A program made the translations under genes and the position numbers. Positions 39,691 to 51,335 of a DNA stretch of 64,000 nt are shown piece after piece. The stretch covers positions 56,420,001-56,484,000 of the forward strand of contig CM114272.1 of NCBI GenBank assembly GCA_050084515.1, in the 5' to 3' direction. Each line of letters begins with the position of its first letter. The stretch's first letter is position 1. This stretch comes from Blasia pusilla (Eukaryota; Marchantiophyta; Marchantiopsida; Blasiales). A model generated the notes under the pieces. That model made no database searches and was not told the origin of the DNA. It worked only from the letters and a program-made list of their open reading frames with translations.

Positions 39691-41790
39691 GGAAGAAGAG
39701 GAAGCACGTCGCCTTCCCCGAGCACGAAATCGCCGGCCGACGATTACTCGATCGGCGAGCGAGCGAGTGACGGACGGACGGACGGATTGAGTCTGGAGAT
39801 CGGGAGGAGGAAGAGGCGAGACAGGGCCTTCTGGAGAGGTTCTGTCTGTGGTTTTCCGTCCAAGTTTCTATTAAAGTTTTTATATTCCTTTTTTTTCTTG
39901 GATAGGGGTGCGATGAACTGCAGTCAGAGACGCATTATTCAAAGCGCAGCTGCGGCTGTGCCAGATTTGCCTCGGTCCGCCTGCTCGCTCGGGATTGCGC
40001 GTTGTGCTCACAGTTCCCCGCACTGCTCCAGCTCTGCCTCGCGCGGAGGGAGATCCTGCAGCTCAGCGCCGGAGCTTCGCAGTTTCGGACGGCGAGAACG
40101 TGTGGTGAGAGCGAGAGAGAGAGAGTAGCGATCCTCTCCAGCTCTGCCTCGCGCGAAAGTAGTGCAGCTCAGCGCCGGAGCTTCGCAGTTTCGGACGGCG
40201 AGAACGTGTGAGGAGGGAGAGAGTAGCGATCCTCTCCAGCTCTGCCTCGCGCGAAAGCACTGTAGCTCAGCGTGGCACCTTCGCAGTTTCGGACGGCGAG
40301 AACGTGTGAGGAGAGAGAGACTAATCTTGCTGCGCAGCGCAGGAACTTCGTAACTTCAGAGAGAGAGAGAGAGGGAGGGAGTACGTGTGCTCTGTTCCAG
40401 TTGAGCGCTGATTTGGCTGAGTTCATCGCAGGGCATTCGCATTCCTTAGGAGGCAGGGAGGTCATCAACGCTCAGCAGGTTCGCCCGAGCTCATCGCAGG
40501 AGCTTCACAGTAAGTGAGTGGACGTTCACACAGACAGAGAGAGACAGAGACAGAGACAGGTGCCCTTGCGAGACAGACGCTCAGTGCTCAGGTGGAGCTG
40601 TGGCAGAGTCGCCCCCTGAGCTCATCGCAGAACCCTCACAGCTTCATATGGAGAGAGTGAGAGAGAGATTTTCCACGTCTCTCCACGTGCGGAATCTGCC
40701 AATTCCTAAACCCCAAAATCCTCATGGGGAGGGATACTCGCATGATCACAAATTCTGAAAAGGAGAAGAAGCCGCCAATTCATAAACCCAAAAAGTGACC
40801 TCCAGGAATGTGGCGGTGGATAGGGTCAATCGCTGCACTCACTCCCAACCCCAAGATAAGGCAAAGGTCAGAGAAACCGACTGGAAAAAACGGGAACAAC
40901 AGTAGGGCCGTCAGGAATGCAAAACACTCCAACATTCATGATGAAGAACTGGAATCCGTGAAGATGAAGGAAGCACAAGAAACCGTGGCAATCTCTAAAC
41001 TCTAAAAGCTCGGGAAGAAGAAAACTCCGAACCAGCAGCTCAGTCAAACGACGAAGGAGGAGCTCTAGGACGGAAGAAAGAATAATTCGCAATAGGGTAC
41101 ACGAAAACCCACGCAGGAAGACGCGAGGGCGGTTCGAGCAAAGTAGAGCATTGCATCATAAAGTGAAGCGAAATAGATTGGATGTAGCGTGCCACATTCG
41201 TCAGCCAGACCAGACCAACTGGCAGTGGAGCATTAGTGGCTTTCGGCGCTGTAGCAGATTTGAGGGCGGTTACGAAGGGAGGGATTAGCGTTCCCAAGCT
41301 GCAAATTTAGTAAGTGGGTCCTTCTGGTGGAAGTGAAAGGAATGGCCAGATTGCTTGTGGGCTGGAATGAGAAAACGGGCGCTTTCTGTCGAATAGGGTG
41401 GAAGGCTGGAGGTGCAATCGAGGGGCGAACACGTCCAAGTGCATGGAACTAAACCACCACCAGCCGCAGGGAAAGTGGTCATGGAGCTGGTCCTTTGGTG
41501 ATCCGATCTGGCTTCACAACATTTCAACTGCTGCTCTCATAGTCGTCTCTTGTTCTTGTTCTCCTGTCCGTCTGACTGCCTCTACGTCCAGAGCTGACGT
41601 GCTGAGCAGTGGAGTGTGGCCACACCACTTTCCTGGCACCTGCGCGACCGCAAGACCTGATCTCCCTGCATCGTCATCAACACGGTTTGAGCCGCGAAGT
41701 CCACGAGAGCAGACTTCTTTACCCTTATCGTCTTGCACACTTTTTGGGTTTCAGCGATCGCCTGATTCGCTTCTGGAGGTCGTGGGTCGT
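39690..41790. other. GC-richer region upstream of HIR
   Basis: Composition rises sharply at 39690. It contains GACG-tetramer runs (39769-39785), a 3-copy 100-bp tandem repeat and purine-rich AGAGAG tracts (40110, 40360, 40540), all typical of promoter or 5'-leader DNA. No protein-coding frame is convincing; long open frames here follow the tandem repeats. Confidence 0.4.
40030..40330 (+). repeat. About 100-bp tandem repeat, three copies
   Basis: AGTTTCGGACGGCGAGAACG recurs at 40081, 40187 and 40285 (spacings 106 and 98). Around it GCTCAGCGCCGGAGCTTCGC, ending in an AGAGAG tract, and CCAGCTCTGCCTCGCGCG repeat too. Confidence 0.85.
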
Positions 41791-41800
41791 GTCTATTTAA
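41791..41800 (+). promoter_or_regulatory. Possible HIR TATA box
   Basis: GTGTCTATTTAAGCCTCG is the best TATA-like element upstream of the inferred 5'-UTR exon that ends at 42139. Transcription start would be near 41825. Weak evidence. Confidence 0.3.
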
Positions 41801-42139
41801 GCCTCGTACCGGTATGTATCCCTCCAATCAGATTTGTTTGCATCCATACCTTCTCGTTTGGTGTGTAGAGCAAGGTAGTCTACAGTTTCGAGCTTTGCAC
41901 GGTGTGCGTGCAGTAGTAGTAGCAGTAGCCTGCTAGCTTAGCTTGTTTTAGGACAAAAAGAATTGCGAGGTGAAGCGAGTAGGAGATCATAAGGTGGAGT
42001 GGGGTGTTGTGGTGAGCGGGGACTACTAGTAGTGTTGCTGCTGCTTCTTCTGCTGCCGCTGCTGCTACAAGATCTTTCTAGCTTACAGTTCTGCAGCCTA
42101 CGGAGGCGTGCAATCTTCGACAGGTCAAGCTAACTGCAG

Positions 42140-44047
42140 GTGGGTTTCCTGAGGGGGCCCCCTATTTCGTCGAGAAAATTGTGTTGTGTGTTGTGCATCC
42201 CAAGTTGTGGAAGGTATTATTTGCGCTATAAAATTATCTGTTTCTCCCGTGTGGGGCTCGATTTTGTGTTCACCGAGCTCTGGAGGATTTTGGCCTTGCG
42301 ACGGCAGGCCTGCGATTGCAACCTCACATGGGCAGGTGGTTTGTCTTGGAAGAACCCGATTGGCGAAAAATCCAGGGCATCGATCTCGGCCTGGCGATCG
42401 CTCCAGCTGAGAGGGCCTTTTCTGATTCGGTCTTCGAGTAGCTCGGGTTGAATTTCTTGCTCATGGAATACTGGTTTGCTCAACCTATTCCGGCTGTCGC
42501 TGGGTTCGTTGAGAACGCGCTTCCCTATGGCTTTTTGATAAGTCTCCCAGATAGCTCATAAATCTCCCTCTCTCTCAGAGCAACGGCGCAAGTCTGGGGT
42601 GTGGTACTCGTCACGAGCTGGATGCTTTGTAGAGACGCTAATGGTTCCTCTTTCCATTATGAGTACGGTACCACCAACCTTTTACTCCGGGTGGGGTTTC
42701 CAGGTTTTCCGGGGACATTTGCCTCTTGAATCTAGACTTGAGATAAGGGTCGATCTGTCACACAACCTCCCTTGCAATTCACCTGTTTCAAGGGATCCGC
42801 GGACTCTGTACTCAGCATGAAAAATGCCTGTCATAAGCTTTTGGCCACAGAAACCTGCACCTGCTAGAACGGTGGCAGACACTGGGATGGGTGCCGAGGG
42901 AGGAAGATGTGAAGAAAGTTCGTATGAGAGGATGTAGACTCTTTCATATGGTGAGAGTGCTTACCTGCCCAACAGAGTCTTGTTATAGCGGGAACCATGT
43001 CTGATTGGGATCCTCAAATGTTTGGGCTTATGAATCAGAAAGGACTTCTCTTTTCTAAAAACTTGAACTTGAGTCGGGAGACTAAACAAGGAGTTCCCTG
43101 AAAATAGTTCTTCAGTTCTGCTGATGCTGGATACCGATTCAAAAGAGTGTGAACTTCATCAACTGTAGAGACTGCGCTCACTAAGCAGTGCTTAATGGGT
43201 ATGGAGGATGTGATTCACATGAATGGTGGGGAGAAATTTGTGCTGCAATATCCTGGAAGGGTTTGGTCAATGATAAGAATCGTTGGCTTGCTCCTCAAAC
43301 TCTGGCTCTCGTAACTCACTCCGCTTGTTCTACTCATGGCAGTCAGACTGTTCAAGAGCACTCCAAGTTCTGGCGCTCTAATCGCCTGAGCAGTGTAGCT
43401 CATAGGTGCCAAGATTTCTATTGTGAACTGTTGCGGGGCTGGGAATTTAATTGTAGTTTGGTTGTGAACAGAAGGTCGTGAAATTTAATGTTTTCAATAG
43501 TGAGTGCACCATCACGCTCAGCTATAGGTGAAGAGGTGTCAAGAAGTACCATAGTGTGTTGTCTGGCATAACTTCTAAGTTTATGCCATCGTTTGAGCGT
43601 TGCTTGTGTGGACTTGTCTGCTGAGAAAAACCTTGGTAATGGAGTTTCATCTTCACAATGAGGTAGACTAATCTCAAGAAAGAAGAACCCAACCCCGATA
43701 GGATTCAAGCAAGTTCTCAAACTGTATGAGCTGAGTTCAGCTCACACTGATGAAAAGTTGTGTGTTATCCAGCTGGAGTGGCTGCAAGGCCCCAAATAGA
43801 CCACATGCTTGTGGAATAATGAGTAATGTGAAGGAGTGAGGATACTCCAACCAAAATTAGCACTACATGTTCAAGAGGCTTGCATTAGACTGATGGCAGT
43901 GAATAGTGAGTGTGTGGTCCTATTCTTTGAACAAAGTCTTGGAGCAAAGACATCAGCAGGGGAACTTGAAATGCTTGTTGTGATCCATGGTAGGAATGGA
44001 TTTTGTATGCTCCAAGTTCTAATAGTGGGTATTGGTTCTCTGTGCAG
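42140..44047 (+). other. Inferred 5'-UTR intron of HIR
   Basis: A donor AACTGCAG|GTGGGT at 42139/42140 follows a (GCT/AGC)n-rich leader. An acceptor TTCTCTGTGCAG at 44036-44047 lies 23 bases before the HIR ATG. Large introns in the 5' UTR are common in plant housekeeping genes. The 1.9-kb interval holds no credible gene. Confidence 0.45.
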
Positions 44048-44070
44048 ACTGACTTGAGTTGATTGAAGCC

Positions 44071-46479
44071 ATGGGTGGAGTATTGGGATGTGTTCAGGTG
44101 GATCAGTCCACCGTGGGTATGAAAGAACAATTTGGAAAATTCAAAGAAGTTGTGGAGCCAGGCATCCATTGCGTTCCTTGGTGCTGTGGAATCAATATTG
44201 CAGGCTTGCTTTCACTTCGAGTGCAACAGCTTGAAGTGCGATGTGAGACAAAGACAAAGGTAGACGCTCGCCCATCCTAGGCCTTGAGTGTGCAAGTTAG
44301 TCACTCTTTACACTCAACTTTGAGATGCCTGTGAATGTACAAAAGTGCAAAGTGTGGATATGAGACTTGTTCACCTGTCGTCCATGCAAGTTGAAAGCAG
44401 TTGTTTCCAAACAGATCATTGTTAGATGGTATGTGGTAGGACCATGGGTTCTCAACAGGGAGCAGAATTGGAGACTTTGGTGCTTAGAACTGTGTTCGGA
44501 AATTTGAGGTCGCAGATCCCCAATTTTATTTATAACTAGTACATCAAACTTGATCTCAATTTTCTCACATGCTGGATGCAGCAGTGATGGAACTGACTAC
44601 CATTTGGCATGGATCTAATGGGTTGAAGGTGTACTCGTAGCTAAACCTGTAGATCTCTCCAAGTTGATACACCTTGGAACCTTCCATCTGAATTGTCAAA
44701 AACTTGTTTTGACAATGCATGACCATTAATCTATTCAATCCCACTGACTGCTTGATTTTTGTGACTACAGGACAACGTGTTTGTGACAGTGGTGGCATCA
44801 GTACAATATCATGCAATCAAGAGGTCTGCGTTTGATGCATATTACAAATTATCCAATCCTCGTTCTCAAATCCAATCCTACGTGTTTGATGGTGAGCAGA
44901 TAACTTCTATTTCCGCTTCAGGTCACTGTTTTATTTGGCTTTTTTTAGATCACAATTTAAGTTTAGTGAAAAGGTTTGAATGCATTCTTTTTACTCAATA
45001 AGCAAGAGTGACCCTCTTCTTGGATGTGAGTCACATTCTTCTCAGCAATATCTGATTTTCAGTCCAGCAAAGGAAAGAAATTCTCTTCAAAACGTAGCTT
45101 TCTGCAAAATGGCATATATCATGGCGTCATGACCATTCAAATATGACGTAACCCATGCCGATTCAACTTCACCTCAGAGATTTCCCTTTTGAAAGGTCAT
45201 ACCATGGCATCATAACCATGGTATAATAACCTTTCAAATGGGTTATTATATAATGGTTATGATGCCATGGTATAACCTTTCGAATGGGAGAGAGGTTAGA
45301 GTAGAGGAAATGTCTGAGGTGAAGTTGAATCTGAGCAGGTTATTTTAGTTTACAAATGTAGCTGGAAAGACACGAGACTAATCTCATTATCGTTTCCTGT
45401 CATTGTTGTGCAGTCGTAAGGGCAAGTGTGCCAAAAATGATCTTGGATGATGTGTTTGAACAAAAGAGTGAAATTGCAAAGACCGTGGAAGAAGAGCTCG
45501 AGAAGGTAGTCCCCTCTCTTCTTCTATCTGTCACAGGACTTAAAGGCAGGCCACATTCCATGCTTTCTCAGCATGGAATGTGGCCTGCCTTTGTTTCCAA
45601 GTCAGCACTGTGATTAGTGCTACTCAATTGTCCTCTCTAGAAGATGGCTGGTGCATGGTTTAGTACAATGTAGATGAATAAAGCAAGGGATATGAGTAAA
45701 ACAGGTAAGAAGGAAACCTTCTTCTTCTTTTTTAAATGAAGCCAGGCTTGGTGTCTGAGCTGTTGAACTGATCACCACCATGTGCAGGCTATGAGTACCT
45801 ATGGATATGAGATTGTACAGACATTGATTGTGGATGTCGAACCTGATGAGACTGTGAAACGAGCCATGAATGAGATTAATGCAGGTAAAGTTAGGTTTGC
45901 TAATAATTCTTGACATTGCTAGTGCAGTCTCTGAAGCTTGGGATGGTGGGTTCAAATTCCAAGAGTCTCAGCATAAGTGATTTGTTTCTGATTTGTGAAG
46001 TAATAAATATCTCTAAAAAATTCTGATTTGAGTTGATAGCTCATCTTGGAGAGCAATTATGGTTGATGCGCCAGGAATCTAATGAACTTTTCTGTAATGT
46101 CATCAAATCTGCAGCTCAGCGAATGAGACAAGCCACCAGTGAGAAAGCAGAAGCAGAAAAGATATTACAGGTGAAGAGAGCTGAAGCAGAAGCGGAGGCC
46201 AAGTATCTTTCAGGAGTAGGTATAGCAAGACAGCGGCAGGCAATTGTTGATGGACTGAGGGAGAGTGTCGTTGCGTTTTCACACAACGTTCCTGGGACCA
46301 CTGCAAAGGATGTGCTTGACATGGTGTTGGTCACGCAATACTTCGATACCATGAAGGAGATAGGCTCACATTCCAAGAACTCGACAGTCTTCATCCCTCA
46401 TGGACCTGGTGCAGTCAGAGATGTGGCCGAGCAGATCCGCAATGGCTTGTTGCAAGGTCAAGCTGGTGTTTCCAGCTAA
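44071..46479 (+). CDS. HIR: Hypersensitive-induced reaction (HIR) protein, SPFH/Band 7 family
   Basis: Five coding exons join in frame to 287 residues: 44071-44259, 44771-44891, 45414-45505, 45788-45884 and 46115-46479, all with GT-AG borders. The start [16 protein letters not shown] is the family start, with Gly2 for N-myristoylation and Cys7 for palmitoylation. Exons then give [78 protein letters not shown], the heptad-rich [20 protein letters not shown], and [16 protein letters not shown] with [20 protein letters not shown]. This is the full SPFH domain plus coiled coil at normal length (about 285). HIR proteins form oligomers on the plasma membrane and take part in immune-receptor complexes and hypersensitive cell death. 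No break is seen, so this is the only intact gene in the window. Confidence 0.95.
45149..45341. mobile_element. Foldback MITE in HIR intron 2
   Basis: Arms ATTCAACTTCACCTCAGAGA (45161) and CTGAGGTGAAGTTGAAT (45314) are inverted, as are inner segments CATACCATGGCATCATAACC and GGTTATGATGCCATGGTATA. The outer ends extend weakly as GTAACCC / GGTTA. It has no coding capacity and is wholly intronic. Confidence 0.8.
45542..45592 (+). repeat. Perfect 23-bp hairpin in HIR intron 3
   Basis: Arm 45542-45564 (starts AAAGGCAGGCCACATT) pairs perfectly with 45570-45592 across a 5-base loop (TTCTC). The hairpin lies 36 bases after the intron donor. It may be a short foldback or a small-RNA-like hairpin; perfect pairing and a tiny loop are atypical of plant miRNA precursors. 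Confidence 0.85.
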
Positions 46480-47420
46480 TTACATGGAAACCACATCTCC
46501 AACTGCTATCTGTCTATATCCATCCACAGTGTAATGTTAGAGCAATAGTTTATTTATTGATAGTGACACTCTTCCTTTCGACTTCTCCTTCCTTCCCGTC
46601 AGTTTTCAATATCTGTGTTCATAGCCTTGGTATGTATCACCACTCGTGAAAACCAAATTTCTGAACCTGTGTGATAGTTGCAAGAATGCTCTTTGGATTT
46701 TCAATAAGCTCCAATCTAGGGTTAGCTACATCCCCAAGCATAGTGAAGCAGATGGCAGCTGATTTTCAATGACAGGTCCTGCCTTACTGGAGTCACTCTC
46801 ATCCAATACTCTCTAGATGAAAATGTAAAAATTCCATTAGATATACAAGCACTTGTGTAAAGATTATTTTCGTCAGTCAGCCATGTACTTCCATCTCTGG
46901 GAAGAGATTCTGTGGCAATGAGTGTAGCGTGGGAGTAGAGCGATCCCGAGCTTGGATCTTTTATCGCTTTTATCAAGTCCGTTTTAGCACTTATCTCTGA
47001 CGCGTGCAGAAGCTAAATCTTCGACCTTCACGGTGTTTTATTAGCATTTTCAGTTGGATTGATATACTTGCGACTCGAAACGTGGGAACTTTGGTGGTGG
47101 ATTTGCACTGCACGAAACCCTTCCCCACCATTCCCACACACAAATTATCTTTTCATGTCCCTACCCACCACTCTCCCATCAATTGTTCCCCCACTCCCTC
47201 CCTCCACACGCAATTTTGCTTCTTTCCATGTCTCTATCCACGACTCCATTCCTGCGCCACGAAATCTTCATCTTTGGCCGTATCAACGATTACCCCGCCC
47301 CGTGCAATTGTCGTGCGCGCACCCCAAGAAACTGTCCTCACTTCATTTCAAAATCGAGAGAGCGGTGGCTTTTCCGGTGAAGAGAAAAAGATGACTGATC
47401 CAATTGAATGATCATCCGAT
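46480..47420. other. HIR 3' flank, no gene seen
   Basis: The HIR 3' UTR is AT-rich to about 46570 (TTTATTTATTGATAG). The stretch 47090-47400 is C-rich with Pro/His-rich open frames and no domain, so I do not call a gene. Confidence 0.35.
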
Positions 47421-47429
47421 GGTTGTGCC

Positions 47430-47700
47430 CGGCGATGAGAAACTCGTGCAAGCCCGTCTCGGTTGTGTTGTGTGTACAGATTTGTCAGACTCACCATCTC
47501 TGTTGAGAGATCCCATCCGCATGAGAGCTCTGGGAATGCATGTCGAGCAGTCATTTACACTATCTTTGTTGTGAGGATGCTTGTGGCCCTGAATCACTGA
47601 GCGTTCATCTCCTGCAAGTCCGTATCGTTTCTGTTGTGGGCACGGATTTTTGAGGCTCACCGGATGGAGAGAGCTCAGGGAAAGCGTTTGGTGCTAGTCC
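47430..47700 (+). repeat. Dispersed repeat related to the Helitron interior
   Basis: GAGAAACTCGTGCAAGCCCG, TGTACAGATTTGTCAGACTCACC (split here) and CACCGGATGGAGAGAGC.CAGGGAAA recur inside the 49.1-51.5 kb Helitron (for example 49572 GAGATGGAGAGAGCACCGGG and 50424 GGCATCTCGTGCAAGTCCC) and at 48375. Two units of about 155 bp lie in tandem here. Confidence 0.55.
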
Positions 47701-47821
47701 CCGCGATTCTAAAGAAAAAGAATAATTTATTTCCAGTGAGCGGGAAGAATACTTTGTTTATGGGAACCCTCCTACACCACATCCGAAAGGCACCTTCACA
47801 TTTATATTCGGAACATATACG

Positions 47822-48182
47822 TTAGAGAGGTTACTTTCATAAGCGTGCGCTTTGATTATGCTCCCGGGTCCAGAATTATATATGTTAGAGAGGTTACTTT
47901 CATAAGTGTGCGCTTTGATTATGCTCCCGGGTCCAGAATTGGGATAAAAAGTTTGAAGTTCACTCAAAATCTCCTCCAAGTAACCTCTAACATTTTGAGT
48001 GAATGTTCAAACTTTTTATCCCAATTCTGGGAGCATAATCAAAGTGCATATGTAAGAAAGGCACATAAGGTGTACTCTCTCTAGGTCATGGGCCATCCAT
48101 GCTCTAGATAGGGAACACCTATGAAAGGCACACAAGGTGTTCTCTCTCTAGGTCATGGGACATCCATGCTCTAGATAGGGGA
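47822..48182. repeat. Direct and inverted repeat cluster
   Basis: A 63-bp unit (GAGAGGTTACTTTCATAAG ... GCTCCCGGGTCCAGAATT) is repeated directly at 47824 and 47887. The second copy is also one arm of a foldback: 47910-47970 pairs with 47991-48046 (GGGATAAAAAGTTTGAA with TTCAAACTTTTTATCCC). A further 61-bp unit (GGTCATGGGCCATCCATGC) is doubled at 48062 and 48122. Confidence 0.8.
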
Positions 48183-48299
48183 CGCCGTTGCTCCGAAGTT
48201 AAGAAGTCTTCCATTGTCCAATGGGAGAATTAAATTAGGGACCTCTTTGAGAGCAATGAGAGGGCCCTAGTCCAACTAACCTATTTGTCATGTATTGCT

Positions 48300-48500
48300 T
48301 GATGAGGGAGAGTGCTTGTCGTAGTCGTGCTTTCTTGATGAGTGTGTGTGCGTGTGTGAGAGATAGCATTGGAAAACTATCTCATGCAAGTCTATTGGAT
48401 TCTTTTGTGGGAACAGATTTGTGAAACCAAACAGAGATTGTACGCATTAAGTAGTGCATGTCGACCATAGACCCCACGCCTGGTTGGACAGTGATTGAGA
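48300..48500. repeat. Fourth copy of the 29.7-kb dispersed repeat
   Basis: ATTAAGTAGTGCATGTCGAC then CATAGACCCCACGCCTGG matches 29742-29800. It is preceded by CTCATGCAAGTCTATTGG and GGGAACAGATTTGTGA, words shared with the Helitron interior, so both repeats may belong to one larger unit. Confidence 0.55.
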
Positions 48501-48703
48501 TTGGAATGGTTATAGAGCGAGGAAGAATTGGAGAAGGTTCCATGTGAGAGGAGGGCAACACTCTCATGTAGTGTGAGAGCTGTCCATACAAAGTGTTGGT
48601 GCGGAACGATTTGGGCAATGAATCTAGTCTACGGAATGTGAATTGATTGCTAAGATGATAATACTAGAATCTAGTCTACTGAATTCTAGTATTGTCCGCT
48701 TAC

Positions 48704-49079
48704 CAATCGATTTTATTATTGGAGAATGTTTTTTTGATTTTCAAACACCTCTCATCTTGACACATGACCCTCTCAACCAACAAGACCATTCAAAATTGAT
48801 TTGTAAGAGTTTGGAAGATTCATTAAATAATTACTTGTACTTTTGCAACAATTAGGGATAATTTAACCCCTTCCATAGATGTTTTTGCTCCAAGTGTATC
48901 GCATTTTGTGCATAGACCAATCAATGACAAGAGGTTCCGTCTCCACTAGTATTTGCTCTATGTGTTATGGAATTTAGGAGACGAGGCAATGAATAGAGGT
49001 TTCATCTCCGCTAGTATGAGTACCTTCTTTTGCTCTCCGCGTTACGAATTTAGCGAGTAGAGGTTTCATCTCCACTAAA
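48704..49079 (+). repeat. Helitron 5'-end relative, truncated
   Basis: TCGATTTTATTATTGGAGAA and CTTGACACATGACCCTC match the 5' ends at 38352 and 37605. Its 3' end is missing: a minus-strand Helitron 3' terminus lies directly after it at 49080. Confidence 0.5.
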
Positions 49080-49499
49080 CTAGTCTAAGCCCGTGCGATA
49101 CACAAGTTTGAATTACTCCCCATAATTAATGATTCTCAAAGTGTGCGGACCATTTCAAATCAATTTCGAAAGCTATTTTCGAAAAAAAAATCGAAAACAA
49201 AAATATCAATAACAGAAAATGCCAAATATAAAAAAGATAAAAGTTTGCAAAATGAATCAACCCTCTCCCATAAATCTATAGATGGGCATATACTTTTGTC
49301 TAAGCAATGACTAGAGGTTTCCTCTCCGTCATCCCACAACTATAGGGGTTTCCTTCTCCATCATCCCACAAGAACTTAGTGGTGTTCCCATTTTCCTGTT
49401 CCTTTGGTTCCGAGGGAATTGCCCCCACCCCAAACACGAGACTCCCCATCTCTGGCGAGTGAGTCTCGTGTTGTGCGAAGAGCATTCATGTGGGCGAGC

Positions 49500-50165
49500 T
49501 CCGCGACGAGTGAATACTCTGCGCGAGTCCGGTCTCGTTTTTGCAGCGAGTGGGCAGATGTGAGCCTCCACGAGATGGAGAGAGCACCGGGAAAAACATC
49601 CGGTGCAATGGGCGTGTGCAATGGGTGTGGGGGTTCGAGTCGGCGTCCTTGGTGTTCACGGAGACTCGATGGCGCAAATCTGCGAAAACACACTGCTCGT
49701 CGTCGTTGTGCGAAGAGAACTAGTTATGGGATCACCGGAATGCGTCTCTACATGTTTGTGGCAATAGATCGGGGAGAGACACCAGAGAGCGTCTCGTCGT
49801 GTTTGTGTGGCAAGAGACTGGCGAGATTCATCGGAGCGCGCGCATCGTCATGGTTGTGGAAACAGAGTTGCGAGATGTACAAGAGCAACGGATCAGCGAG
49901 ACAGCAGAGGGCGTCTGCGTGGGAGCAGATTTGCGAGACGCACCGGAGAGCGTCGCATCCTCTTGGTGGAAACAGAGTCGCCAGACGCACCAGATCGCGT
50001 CTCGTAATCTTTGTGGGAACGTAATTTTTGCGGAAACAGATTTGCGAGAAGCACCAGAGCGCGTCTCGTGATCTTGGGGGAAACATAATCTTTGTGGGAA
50101 CATGATCTTTGCGGAAACAGATTTGCGAGACGCACCCGATCGACAGAGCAGTGGGAAGGCATCTC
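49500..50165. repeat. Degenerate tandem array with CGAGACGC/GCGTCTCG stem-loops
   Basis: The unit is about AGATTTGCGAGACGCACC, AGAGCGCGTCTCGT and TTTGTGGGAACA. Clear copies lie near 49920, 49970, 50038 and 50118, with worse ones upstream. CGAGACGC and GCGTCTCG within each unit can pair. Open frames in this region are by-products of the repeat. Confidence 0.65.
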
Positions 50166-50169
50166 GTGC

Positions 50170-51060
50170 GAGGCCGCCTGGTTCTCGTCGTGCCAACAGG
50201 TTTCGGCGACTCAGCAGTTCCACGAATGCGACCGGACCTCGTGCCACACCGTCCTGTTGCTGGACTAAGACCAGACTCGCTTTTCTCGTATGGGCAAATT
50301 TGAGAGACCCAAGATCTGTGGAATGAATGAATGATGATTCATTCCAAGTCCGTCTCGCTTTTCGTTGAAATATAAGCGCGAGCAGATGTGGGAGCCTCCC
50401 CTCCCCAGATCACACCACTTCGCCGGAACGGCATCTCGTGCAAGTCCCTCTCGCTCCGGTCATGCCCGAAGAACCCCCCCCACACTCCGCCGCCCGAATT
50501 GTGACAGGGCGAGCATCTCGTGCAAAAAGCCGTTTCGTCGTCGATCCTCCCGCCGCTGCTGCTGCTGCCGAAGTTGCGGGAACAGATCTGGGAGACTCTC
50601 GCGCTCATCACGTGCAAGTTCGTGCGGTCTGCTCCGGTCGAGGGACTTGACGATGTGCGAATGTGGGAGCAGATGTCGGAGACTACTACTCATATGCAGA
50701 AAGTCCGCCGTCTGGTCTCTGCGCCATCGCTTGCGGGAGCGGATTCGGGAGGCCATGGAACGGCTCGGGATCCTTGAGAAGTCCTTTCGTTCGGATTTCG
50801 ACCCCATCTCGTGCGATTTTCATGTTGCTGGGGAGAGGCTGCTGCCGGCCTTGGACGAAAGACCGGTAGTCCCCGCACTCCGGGGCTGGAGATGGAGATG
50901 GAGCTCTGGTCTGCCGCCATGGACGCTGGTCCCGCCGTGCAATCAATGCGTGCAGGCGGCCTCTCATCGATTTCGCGTGTTTTCCGATTCATATGCTTTC
51001 GGGTTTTGGAGGGTTTCCACTTTTAGTTGAGTTTGATGGGATTTCCCTTTTCCTATGTGA
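50170..51060. other. GC-rich captured segment in the Helitron
   Basis: GC-rich, with several overlapping open frames on both strands up to 221 codons and no recognisable domain. It could be a captured host fragment. Confidence 0.35.
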
Positions 51061-51074
51061 CACCGAAGGCCCTT

Positions 51075-51335
51075 GAAATGCACGAGTTTATTCAAATGAA
51101 TTAAATTACAATGATTTAATGAATTTTAAAAATAAACGTAGATTTTTTTAACAATTACAAAAATTTTGAATGCACGAGTTTATTCAAAGGAATTAAATTA
51201 CAATGATTTAATGAATTTTAAAAATAAACGTACATTTTTTCAACAATTACAAAAATTTTGAATGCACGAGTTTATTCAAAGGAATTAAATTACAATGATT
51301 TAATGAATTTCTAAAAATAAAAATAAAAATTTTAA
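51075..51335 (+). repeat. 92-bp tandem repeat, about 2.8 copies
   Basis: ATGCACGAGTTTATTCAA recurs at 51078, 51170 and 51262, exactly 92 bases apart, with near-identical AT-rich sequence between (ATTAAATTACAATGATTTAA). Confidence 0.9.

Noticed and set aside
40002-40260. Arg/Ser-rich ORFs on both strands
   Set aside because: They track the 100-bp tandem repeat and AGAGAG tracts; no start context or homology.
45542-45592. Annotation as a miRNA gene
   Set aside because: The arms are perfectly paired with a 5-base loop and no star-strand asymmetry or conservation can be shown.
47004-47411. 135-codon Pro/His/Ser-rich ORF
   Set aside because: C-rich low-complexity DNA with open frames in all three phases and no recognisable domain.
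49404-50024. 206-codon ORF in the Helitron
   Set aside because: It coincides with the degenerate stem-loop array and shows only repeat-derived Arg/Ser composition.
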